A stretch of DNA of 64,000 nt, from positions 407,305-471,304 of the forward strand of contig JARLHI010000054.1 of NCBI GenBank assembly GCA_031292355.1, in the 5' to 3' direction. Each line of letters starts with the position of its first letter. Position 1 is the first letter of the stretch. The stretch comes from Candidatus Obscuribacterales bacterium. GTDB taxonomy: Bacteria > Cyanobacteriota > Vampirovibrionia > Obscuribacterales > Obscuribacteraceae. Below are positions 1 through 7,850 of the stretch, piece after piece. Below the pieces are notes generated by a model that ran no database searches, was not told the origin of the DNA, and worked only from the letters and a program-made list of their open reading frames with translations. The translations under genes and the position numbers were made by a program.

Positions 1-122
1 AGATCCTTGAAAATAATTCCTGGTTTGGGAAAATCGACGATATCTCGAATGCTTTCTTTGAGCCAGTTTTCTTTTTCGGGCGAAAGTGGCAGTGTGATTT
101 GAGCCGTGGTTTGTGTATTCAT
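1..122 (-). CDS. apt: Adenine phosphoribosyltransferase, N-terminal part (gene runs off the window start)
   Basis: About 40 N-terminal codons are visible. The translation begins MNTQTTAQITLPLSPEKENW and continues into LKESIRDIVDFPKPGIIFKD, which matches the start of adenine phosphoribosyltransferases (family pattern: IRDIPDFPKPGI.FKDI). The enzyme converts adenine and PRPP to AMP in cytosolic purine salvage. The ATG at 120-122 lies 25 nt after the recJ stop on the same strand, so the two genes are probably co-transcribed. recJ-apt adjacency is common in bacteria. The PRPP-binding loop lies outside the window, so completeness cannot be judged. The call rests on one short but distinctive motif. 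Confidence 0.85.
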   Translation of the reverse strand, partial: MNTQTTAQITLPLSPEKENWLKESIRDIVDFPKPGIIFKD

Positions 123-147
123 CGATTTAGCCTGCTCTCATTTTAAA

Positions 148-2781
148 TCAGTCTGTTGACGCACTATCGTTGAGCATCAGCCCTAATTGTATATCCTTGA
201 GCCCACTCTTCTGGCACCAGCTTCTAAATTCGCGCGCTGCGTTAAGAGATGCTGCGAGTTGCTTGAATTCAGGCAATTCTTCGACAGAGCCCTGCGCTTC
301 GCCCAGCCAATCGAGAAATATATTGCCATCTTCAGCAAACCAATCGATTAAATGAACTTTTCTTAGCACCGTCAGGCCAAGAGCTAAAGACATCTTTGTG
401 GCACCCATCAGAGCTGCGAGTTTTTCACCTTCGACCTGCCCTTCTTTTTGATTGATGGCAAATTTAACCAGACCAATCAAACGTTTAAGATAAGCTGCGG
501 TCTCATCAAGCTCCATCTTTTCTTCGCCTATACCAAGCAAATAAATGTGGCTTGGCTTAGCTTGCGACACGATCTCTTGAAAAACCTTCTGCGAAGGTGG
601 AAATTGAGCAAAGACCAGATGTGCAACTGGGCTGACACCAGTCCGATCGCTAAAGTTCACGCCCGGCAAGCGTTTAATAGTCTCACCATAAATACAGGCA
701 TCTGCTGAGAATTTTTGCGCCGCGCGAATCAAGATTTCGTCAGGTTGCGAGTGACCTCTTAAATCCTTCCAGATTATTTTGTTGACTGCAGAAGCTGTTA
801 CAGCCTCTTCTTTCGGCAATACCGATTCAGGACTCATAGCTGGCGGGGGCGTAAAATCAACCACGCCAGAGGCCGTGCTGTCGTCATTTGCAGTGCTTGC
901 AAAACTAAGTGTCGGTGTCTTCTCTAAAACTTTGTGTTGAGCCAGACTCTGTGCAGCATATGACGCGGCTTCTTCGCTGCGCCAGTCAGCAAGAATCAAC
1001 TGGAGACGATCGCGTCCATTATATGAATTGATTTCAGGCGTAAAAACAATATCTATTTGTTCGTTGTCTTTTGGCACGCGCCCGCGACTGTTCCAGAACA
1101 CGGCCTCGAGCAAAACTTCTGAGCCGACAGCTTCCAGCATCAGGCGATGATGTTTGCCTTCTTTACCCAGTGTGCGTGTGCTCTGACAATTCAATCTGGT
1201 AGCGTAAATCAATGGCTTTTTATTAGCCATACCAAACGGAGCAAGCTGCGTCATATCGCGCACAAGCGAATGATTAATAGCTTGAGCATCGATAGTCATA
1301 TCAATCTCAATTGTCGATTTGAGTGGATCTTTAGAGAGCAATCTATTGCAGGTTTGCACCATTGCCGCCACAAAAGCTGGTCCCTGAGCTACTTCCAAAG
1401 AAAATCCAGCCGCCATTTTGTGACCACCCCAGCGCGAGAGCAAGTGCTCATTGACTTTGAGTGCCTCATACAAATCCATACCGTCAACACCACGGGCAGA
1501 ACCACGAATGGAATTGTCGGCAATATCCAGTTCACCTATAAACACTGGGCGATGGTACCGTTCAACCAGCCTGGATGCAACAATGCCGACGACTCCATGG
1601 TGCCAGCCCTCATTGTAAACGACGATTGCTTTATCTTTATTGAGGTCGACTTTTTGCTGCACCATTTGATCGGCTTCAGCAAAAATCTGCTCGCACAACT
1701 CCTGCCTTTTAGCATTTTCAAACTGCAACTGTTTGGCCAGATTGTCAGCTGTTTGAGCATCGTCAGTAGTCATCAGCTCCACAGCCGCTCGCGCATCAGC
1801 CAGACGTCCGACAGCGTTTATGCGAGGGGCAAGTCCAAACCCAACGATATCTGTGTCTTGAGATTTTTGCACCTGTCCAAGCAGAGCCTGAATGCCCGGT
1901 CGAGGAGAATTGATCAAACGAGGCAAACCAATCTGGACGAGATAGCGATTTTCGCGAATCAAAGGCACCAGATCGGCAATCATTCCAAGCGTGACAAAGT
2001 CCAGCAAATGCTCGACCTCTTCAGGCATGCCACGATTGATCAAAAGCGCTTCGCAAACTTTATAAGCGACGCCAACACCGGGCAAGTCAAAGAGCGGATG
2101 ATCGGCAGGCAAACGTTTGGGATGAACAATTGCCACCGCAGGCGGTAGCATCTCCGGCATCGAATGGTGGTCTAATACCAACGTATCAACACCCAATGAT
2201 TTAGCGAAATTGATCTCGGCAAAATTCGAAACACCGCAATCGCAAGTAATCAGCAACTTAGTGCGATGCTTGCTCGCAAGTACGCTTACTGCTTTGAGAT
2301 TAAGACCGTAGCCCTCGCTGGCCCGATTGGGAATATAAAAATCAACAGAGGCACCGAGCTTGCGCAAGACTGTGTACAAAACGGAAGTGCCAGTCACGCC
2401 GTCGACGTCGTAGTCACCATATACGGTTATATGTTGCTTGTCGGCAATAGCTTGGTTTATGCGCACACAGGCCTTGTCGACGTCTGGCAAGGCAGTCGGC
2501 AATGACGGCACATAATGTTCTGAATTGAGAAAAGCCCGCGCGGTTTCAATTTCGATTATCCCCCGGCGCCACAAAATCGAGGCAGCCAGATGCGAACCAG
2601 AACACACCGCTCGCAATTGCTCATAGGCTTGCTGTTGTGAAGGCAATAATTCATCGAGATTGCTTGGAAATCGCCATATTTTGCCAAGAGCAGAGCTCAC
2701 CTCAGCTAAGGGAGAAAGCGGCACCTGGGCCGTGAGCGCATCAACAATTGGAGATACAAAACCATCGGCAGATGTCGACAA
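148..2781 (-). CDS. recJ: Single-stranded-DNA-specific exonuclease RecJ, long form
   Basis: 877 aa. The DHH-family motifs are clear: GDYDVDGVTG near residue 121 and LDHHSMPE near 204, followed by the DHHA1 region (GGHKMAAGFS) and an OB-type domain. RecJ degrades single-stranded DNA 5' to 3' in recombination and mismatch or base-excision repair. The protein is about 300 residues longer than E. coli RecJ (577 aa). The extra C-terminal part (about 570-877) resembles the additional C-terminal domain seen in Firmicutes-type and cyanobacterial RecJ. The start is a TTG at 2779-2781 with GAGGGG just upstream at a tight spacing, so the exact start is less sure than the gene. It is followed by apt. Confidence 0.95.
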   Translation of the reverse strand: MSTSADGFVSPIVDALTAQVPLSPLAEVSSALGKIWRFPSNLDELLPSQQQAYEQLRAVCSGSHLAASILWRRGIIEIETARAFLNSEHYVPSLPTALPDVDKACVRINQAIADKQHITVYGDYDVDGVTGTSVLYTVLRKLGASVDFYIPNRASEGYGLNLKAVSVLASKHRTKLLITCDCGVSNFAEINFAKSLGVDTLVLDHHSMPEMLPPAVAIVHPKRLPADHPLFDLPGVGVAYKVCEALLINRGMPEEVEHLLDFVTLGMIADLVPLIRENRYLVQIGLPRLINSPRPGIQALLGQVQKSQDTDIVGFGLAPRINAVGRLADARAAVELMTTDDAQTADNLAKQLQFENAKRQELCEQIFAEADQMVQQKVDLNKDKAIVVYNEGWHHGVVGIVASRLVERYHRPVFIGELDIADNSIRGSARGVDGMDLYEALKVNEHLLSRWGGHKMAAGFSLEVAQGPAFVAAMVQTCNRLLSKDPLKSTIEIDMTIDAQAINHSLVRDMTQLAPFGMANKKPLIYATRLNCQSTRTLGKEGKHHRLMLEAVGSEVLLEAVFWNSRGRVPKDNEQIDIVFTPEINSYNGRDRLQLILADWRSEEAASYAAQSLAQHKVLEKTPTLSFASTANDDSTASGVVDFTPPPAMSPESVLPKEEAVTASAVNKIIWKDLRGHSQPDEILIRAAQKFSADACIYGETIKRLPGVNFSDRTGVSPVAHLVFAQFPPSQKVFQEIVSQAKPSHIYLLGIGEEKMELDETAAYLKRLIGLVKFAINQKEGQVEGEKLAALMGATKMSLALGLTVLRKVHLIDWFAEDGNIFLDWLGEAQGSVEELPEFKQLAASLNAAREFRSWCQKSGLKDIQLGLMLNDSASTD

Positions 2782-3060
2782 AAGCCCCTCGCATATTCAA
2801 AGTATATGTTTCCAACAATTGTTGTATCGGCTTTAAATCAGCAATGCCACAGGCACTTGGTTGACTACCAGTACAACAGTTTTACCTGGCTAGCATACTG
2901 CAATCGTCATCACAAAGACCACTAATTTGTTTCTTAATCGCATACACAAACAGGCGCCAAAACGGAGCTTCCGCATATCTTCGAAATATCCAGCCAGGAA
3001 TTTTATCTACCATCTGAATGAGGAAGGCGAAATTTCAGTCACCTTTTTCGACAACTTAGA

Positions 3061-3348
3061 TCACTGATTGAGAGCAGGATCGCGATATTCGAAAACCCTT
3101 TTAGGTTTGCCGTTTTTCAACCAGGCCTGCAAATCGTATTCAATTACAGTTGTCACCACCGGTGGTTTGGGCCATGGCAGCGCCCAGCCAATAAACCACA
3201 TTACCGGAAACATAATTATGTGAATGCTAACAGCCACCCAGAATGCCTCAAACAACGTGCGTTGTTCCAGAATGAAAAACCAGGCTCGCTCCAGCCAGAG
3301 CTTATAAAGAGTTTTTTCTGCTTGAAAAGACGGATGAGACTCAGGCAC
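3061..3348 (-). CDS. Small single-pass membrane protein, TonB-N-terminus-like
   Basis: 95 aa with a GTG start at 3346-3348. A charged N-terminal part (1-35) is followed by one hydrophobic segment (about 36-57, VAVSIHIIMFPVMWFIGWAL). Next comes a proline-containing stretch PWPKPPVVTTVIEYDL and a short polar tail. Inner-membrane helix, prolines, then a beta-strand-like IEYDL is how TonB/TolA-type energy transducers begin, but the long periplasmic linker and C-terminal domain are absent. I do not recognise a family. It could be an anchor subunit or a remnant. It stands alone, 280 bp from recJ. Confidence 0.55.
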   Translation of the reverse strand: MPESHPSFQAEKTLYKLWLERAWFFILEQRTLFEAFWVAVSIHIIMFPVMWFIGWALPWPKPPVVTTVIEYDLQAWLKNGKPKRVFEYRDPALNQ

Positions 3349-3464
3349 GATTTGATTGAACCTCTTTCAAGCACCTATTAATTGTTAAAAGGGAGGTAGG
3401 CAAACTATCCCAAATGATGAATTACAGGCGCTTGATGGTAGTATGAAAAGTCCATTCTAAGCAT

Positions 3465-4217
3465 ATGCCTACCCAATTTGTCCAACTCCCCGGGAATGTA
3501 TTCATGCCTAACCTTTATTTGCCAAACACAGTCAAAGCAGCGGCATTTTCACTTACAGCCTTGCTCCTGGGTCTCGGCTGCTCCTCGATACCTGCTTACA
3601 GCGACCAAATAGGCCCCATAGATTTACTTAAAACGATGCCTACTCCGTTTGGTTCAGCTAACACCAAAGAGAAGAAGGCACAGGTAGTCGACCAAAACGA
3701 ACCAATCGGCATCAATCACAGTGAAAATTCACTCAGCCGTAGATTGTCAGACCGGGTTATGGGACCGCGCCTCTATCTGCCCGGGTCGATGGTCTTGGGT
3801 TCGGTCGCTGAATTCACAATCAAAGGCAAGCCGGGCAAATGGGTAGCTCTTGCAATGGCTGACAAGAACTCCGGCGCCAAGCCAGTGATGGGGCACACGC
3901 TGAGGTTAGGCCCCGACCGACGTCTGGTCGCTATCACCCAGATTCCAGACAGCGGAGTCGGGCAGCTTCTAGTTGAAACTCCAATTGAAGGCGATCTTGT
4001 TGGCGGCAAATTATATTTTGAAGCGGCAATCTGGTCGGAAAAAGATATGAGTGATATGGAATTGGCTCAAACAATTGCCTGCGATAACGCAAAGGACAAT
4101 GCAGTGCCGATAGCCGGACAAACAGATCCGCGCCGCGGCATCAGAATCGTTCCCGATACTCGTCCTATGATGATTAACAGAAATGCTGGTCTCAGCTCTG
4201 GCAAACCAAGCGACTAA
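3465..4217 (+). CDS. Secreted or lipid-anchored protein of unknown function
   Basis: 250 aa. The N-terminus has a hydrophobic stretch AAAFSLTALLLGLGCSS (about residues 26-42), so the protein is exported. The Cys could be a lipidated +1 residue, but the residues before it (G-L-G) fit the lipobox poorly. The rest is soluble with beta-strand-like pieces (RLYLPGSMVLGSVAEFTIKG, KLYFEAAIW) and one more Cys near the C-terminus. A second ATG at 3504 would leave a more typical signal peptide and may be the true start. No family recognised. It lies 41 nt before the DUF4127 gene on the same strand and may be co-transcribed with it. Confidence 0.7.
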   Translation: MPTQFVQLPGNVFMPNLYLPNTVKAAAFSLTALLLGLGCSSIPAYSDQIGPIDLLKTMPTPFGSANTKEKKAQVVDQNEPIGINHSENSLSRRLSDRVMGPRLYLPGSMVLGSVAEFTIKGKPGKWVALAMADKNSGAKPVMGHTLRLGPDRRLVAITQIPDSGVGQLLVETPIEGDLVGGKLYFEAAIWSEKDMSDMELAQTIACDNAKDNAVPIAGQTDPRRGIRIVPDTRPMMINRNAGLSSGKPSD

Positions 4218-4258
4218 AAAGCCTCCGTGTTCACACGCTTATGCTTAAAGGATAGCGA

Positions 4259-5788
4259 ATGAAAGTTTTAATGGTGCCCCTCGATGATCGTCCGGTGACA
4301 TATTTGTTGCCGCAATTGATTGCTCGAATAGCTGGCTGTGAAGCGATGATGCCACCAAGAAATTTGATGGGATCGCTCAAACAATCGGCAAGCCTAGATG
4401 CAATTTTCAACTGGATTGACACGGCTCTCAGCACCAACAAAATCGAAGCTGTCTTCATTTGCGCCGACACTCTTATTCACGGCGGTCTAATTAATTCGCG
4501 CCGTAGCAGCGAAACTTATAAAGAACTGCAAGCCCGCCTCAATCAAATTGCTTCCTGGAAAAAGAAGGCACCCCAGACTCCCGTGTTCGTTCAATCTTCA
4601 ATTATGCGAATCTCGGACAATCACGACAATGTCGAAGAAAAAGAATACTGGGCTCGTTATGGCCGCGAAATTTTCAGCTGGTCAACAAATTTGCACCGCC
4701 TGGCCAACGATCGCACAATGACGCAAGGTGTGGTCAAAGAAAGTGAAATGCGCATACCGGATGCTATTCGGCAAGATTATTTGGCGACCAGATTTCGCAA
4801 TTTTCAAATCAATCAGAATCTCATTGACATGCTTAAATCTGGTCACTTTTCTCGATTGATTTTCAGCCTCGATGATTCTGGTGAATTCGGGCTCAATGTT
4901 TTAGAACAAGAAAAGTTGAACAGTCGCCTCAAATACAGCAATTTGACTGAGCGCGCATTCTCGTACGCCGGCGCTGACGAAGTGCTGTGTTCGATGTTTG
5001 CACACTGGCTGGCGCAGACAAAAATTTCGGCACCACCTGCAGCGCAAGTATTTTATGCATTGCCTGCGACCGAGTTTTGTCTCAGTCGCTACGAAGGACA
5101 GAGTGTGGGCAATTCAGTTCGAGCCCAAATGAAAGCCTGTGGTATCAAAACAGTTGATGCTGATTCTGGGAGCAACCTTTCGGCAAGCTTTAATGTCGTC
5201 ATCCATGGTGGTGAAAACGGTCAAGGCGATCATATGCTTTTGCCTGGACATCAAGATCTTCGCGCAATTGATACCAGAGAAGCGGTAACCGCAACACTGG
5301 CTATTCTTGAACAATCGACAATGCCTTGTGTGCTTTGCGATGTAGCATATGCAAATGGTGCAGACCCCTTATTGATAGAAAAATTGCTCGAGCGCCCTAA
5401 ATTACTGGCCAAACTGTGCGGTTATGCCGGTTGGAACACAACTGGCAATACCCTTGGATCAGCGCTTGCGATGGCGGTTGCCTGCTGGTTCAAAGAATTC
5501 GGTCAAGCACAAGGAAGCGATTCCAGAAGTGATACAACTCAAGCTCTTAAAGAAGCTATTTGCATTCGCCTGGGAGATGATTGGGCTTATCAAACTCAGG
5601 TGCGCAAAAACCTATCGGCAATTTCAGTGCCTCATTTGCAAGAACAAATGCGTCCTTACCTGCGGCGTATAGAAGAAGCCATGGGTTCTCAATTTTCGTA
5701 CGACAACGTCTCATTTCCCTGGCAGCGAGCCTTTGAAGTGGAGATTTCTAAATCAGGTTCGAGAGAAACTCAATTATCTGTAAACTAA
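4259..5788 (+). CDS. DUF4127 family protein
   Basis: 509 aa, the usual family length. The N-terminus MKVLMVPLDDRPVTYLLPQ with the nearby PPRNLMGS is the hallmark of DUF4127 (Pfam PF13552). The later segments LIFSLDDSGEFGLN, YAGADEVLCSMFAHWLAQ and YAGWNTTGNTLGSALA also fit the family. No signal peptide is visible, so it is probably cytosolic. Function is unknown; the conserved Asp and Asn clusters suggest an enzyme, but that is inference. AAGGA lies 6 nt before the ATG. The downstream protease gene begins 7 nt after its stop, so the two are likely translated from one mRNA. Confidence 0.88.
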   Translation: MKVLMVPLDDRPVTYLLPQLIARIAGCEAMMPPRNLMGSLKQSASLDAIFNWIDTALSTNKIEAVFICADTLIHGGLINSRRSSETYKELQARLNQIASWKKKAPQTPVFVQSSIMRISDNHDNVEEKEYWARYGREIFSWSTNLHRLANDRTMTQGVVKESEMRIPDAIRQDYLATRFRNFQINQNLIDMLKSGHFSRLIFSLDDSGEFGLNVLEQEKLNSRLKYSNLTERAFSYAGADEVLCSMFAHWLAQTKISAPPAAQVFYALPATEFCLSRYEGQSVGNSVRAQMKACGIKTVDADSGSNLSASFNVVIHGGENGQGDHMLLPGHQDLRAIDTREAVTATLAILEQSTMPCVLCDVAYANGADPLLIEKLLERPKLLAKLCGYAGWNTTGNTLGSALAMAVACWFKEFGQAQGSDSRSDTTQALKEAICIRLGDDWAYQTQVRKNLSAISVPHLQEQMRPYLRRIEEAMGSQFSYDNVSFPWQRAFEVEISKSGSRETQLSVN

Positions 5789-5795
5789 CAGCAAA

Positions 5796-6893
5796 ATGCT
5801 AATCCCTCGATACCTTCGCATTCCTCATTTAGCCACTGCCGCCGTACTCTTGCTTAGCACCACCGGTAATGCGCTTGCGCTCGAAAGCTGGGAAAAGCTG
5901 GATAAACGACTCAAGACGCAGGTCTTTCATCTCAACGTCGGGCTGAAAATGCAATTGAGGAATGGCTTGTTTGTGCAACTGACAGACCTTTCACCGAAAT
6001 ATCGCTATCCAGTTTTTGGCACCACGCCTGATGACCGTGGCTTTCGAGTAACAGGAACAGGAACTGCATTTCCAATTAAAACAACAGTGCACGACAAAAC
6101 CTTTTTCATCACCAATCGACATGTGGTTGAGCCAGAACAACTAGTTCAGCTAGCCAAAGAAAGTGAACGTTTTTATGCGGCTATGCGTCTGGCTGCTGAG
6201 CGCACTGCTAACGGTAAAGACGTAGACACTCGCTTCAAAGAGATATTGGCTACTGTCAATTTATCAATGAAAAAAAACATGACAGCAGATGAGAAGAAAG
6301 CTTATCTCACTACTGTAGATGGCATCTGGGATTTTTATGAAACGTATCTATCGTTAAAGGCTGATCCAGGGCGTTTGCTCTTTCAGAATTATCTCAATCA
6401 AGTAGGCGTCACCGCGCGCATGGGCTATTTTCTGCACAAAGCCGGTCCAATCGACGAAATTCCTTTTGAGGCAAGCGTCTACAAATCGGCAAAAACCGAT
6501 AATGACCCTGATATAGCTCTTTTAAAAGTATCGACGACAGCAGTCGTACCGCTGGAATTCGACACCATCGAACCATCTGAAGGCCAGGAAATTCAAGTTA
6601 TTGGGTATCCGACGGCATCAGATCAAATTGATGCAGATTCAGGCAAATATTATGCGCCGACTTTTAGCACGGGAAGAATCAGCCGTGTAGCACCAAGAAT
6701 TTTGCAAGTGGATGCCCCCATCACCAACGGCAATTCAGGCGGACCAGTTGTCAGTCTGCGTGGCAAAGTTGTGGGCGTGGTCGCTGTCAGAGCGCGCACA
6801 GACAAAGGTGTCGAGTTGAACAATTTCGGCGGTGCCGTGACAATGCAATCGGTCCAGAATTTTGCACCGGAATTATTTCACGCCGTTCGCTGA
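5796..6893 (+). CDS. Secreted trypsin-like serine protease (S1/HtrA-like catalytic domain, no PDZ)
   Basis: 365 aa. A signal peptide (about 1-28, hydrophobic, ending NALALE) directs export. The catalytic triad is visible: His in FFITNRHVV (about 107), Asp in DPDIALLKV (about 233) and Ser in NGNSGGPVV (about 311). An extra helical insertion of about 100 residues rich in K/E/A sits between His and Asp. There is no PDZ domain after the protease domain, unlike DegP/HtrA. It probably acts in the periplasm or outside the cell; the substrate is unknown. It follows the DUF4127 gene by 7 nt and ends 5 nt from a convergent gene. Confidence 0.88.
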   Translation: MLIPRYLRIPHLATAAVLLLSTTGNALALESWEKLDKRLKTQVFHLNVGLKMQLRNGLFVQLTDLSPKYRYPVFGTTPDDRGFRVTGTGTAFPIKTTVHDKTFFITNRHVVEPEQLVQLAKESERFYAAMRLAAERTANGKDVDTRFKEILATVNLSMKKNMTADEKKAYLTTVDGIWDFYETYLSLKADPGRLLFQNYLNQVGVTARMGYFLHKAGPIDEIPFEASVYKSAKTDNDPDIALLKVSTTAVVPLEFDTIEPSEGQEIQVIGYPTASDQIDADSGKYYAPTFSTGRISRVAPRILQVDAPITNGNSGGPVVSLRGKVVGVVAVRARTDKGVELNNFGGAVTMQSVQNFAPELFHAVR

Positions 6894-6898
6894 TTTCA

Positions 6899-7684
6899 CT
6901 AATGCGCTTTTTTATCGGGCTCAGGACCTAGCATGGCTGCGCCCATTTCATCGTTATCATCAAGCATAAGGGCCATTTCATCTTTGACTTTTTTATAACC
7001 TGTCAAAGGCTTAAATTCATCGCCGCTAAAGGTTTTAGGCTGTAACTTATAGACTTCAATTGCAGGTACCTGCCTGCCGTTAGCTGGAATTTCCACGCGC
7101 ATAGGCATGCCTTTAATGTTTTCAGGCGCCTGAAAAAGAATGTGCAAAATGCCAGCAAAATGAGGCGGTACCTGCACTTCATTAGCCACCCAGCATTCAG
7201 TTTTAGAAGATTGATGTGTCTTTTGACTGACTTTTCTAAGGGTATATTTATCTGTCGCAAAGCCCAGAATTTTTTCTGAGTGTTTCGAAATTTCCACAGG
7301 CAATTCAGTATACGTGGCGCCGGCCGTGTGACGATTGACGGTCGATTTAAAACGCTGCTGCCACTTCGTATAGGTCATGGTCAAGCAGTTTTTGTTGACT
7401 TCATTGTACAAAATAACGTCCCACGACGGTGCCTTCGTAATCATTGTCAGACCCATTTTATCCAGATGGAATCTAGCCGCTTCTTCGTCGAATTGAAAAC
7501 TGACAGTGCCTGCAAAATTGCTATTTGCGTCAAGCACCCAACCACTGTTTTTGGTCGTTTTTCCTTTGGGCGCTTTAGCCTGGGTCAAGTCAACGTTCGC
7601 TAGCGAGAGAAACGTCAATAGAACCAAGAAACGAACGACTAGTCCTGCCTTTGGCACTTTTGGATAGATAGCTGACAGGCTCAT
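6899..7684 (-). CDS. Secreted protein of unknown function
   Basis: 261 aa from the ATG at 7682-7684, which has GGGGA 6 nt upstream. An in-frame ATG at 7720 would add a 12-residue extension. A signal peptide (VVRFLVLLTFLSLANVDLTQAKA) is followed by a soluble domain with alternating strands (WVLDANSNFAGTVSFQFDEE, LGFATDKYTLRKV) and two Cys. The layout recalls periplasmic proteins that bind or report on outer-membrane lipids, but I cannot name a family. It is convergent with the protease gene, 5 nt apart, with no visible terminator between them. Confidence 0.72.
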   Translation of the reverse strand: MSLSAIYPKVPKAGLVVRFLVLLTFLSLANVDLTQAKAPKGKTTKNSGWVLDANSNFAGTVSFQFDEEAARFHLDKMGLTMITKAPSWDVILYNEVNKNCLTMTYTKWQQRFKSTVNRHTAGATYTELPVEISKHSEKILGFATDKYTLRKVSQKTHQSSKTECWVANEVQVPPHFAGILHILFQAPENIKGMPMRVEIPANGRQVPAIEVYKLQPKTFSGDEFKPLTGYKKVKDEMALMLDDNDEMGAAMLGPEPDKKAH

Positions 7685-7850
7685 TAAAGTCCCCAGAGGA
7701 AAATGATTACTTCTCGACAACCAGACGGTCCACGATCGACACCCGCCTGACTCAGTTTAATGCATGAAAGGCAACGGTATACGCAATAACTGAGGATTTA
7801 AGGTACAGTGAGCAGTGAACTTTAAAGTAATCGAGTCGAGGCGGTTCTGA

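Noticed and set aside
1147..2148. Plus-strand open frame of 333 codons across recJ
   Set aside because: It is antisense to a gene with clear motifs (DHH, DYDxDG) and has no recognisable domain or ribosome site.
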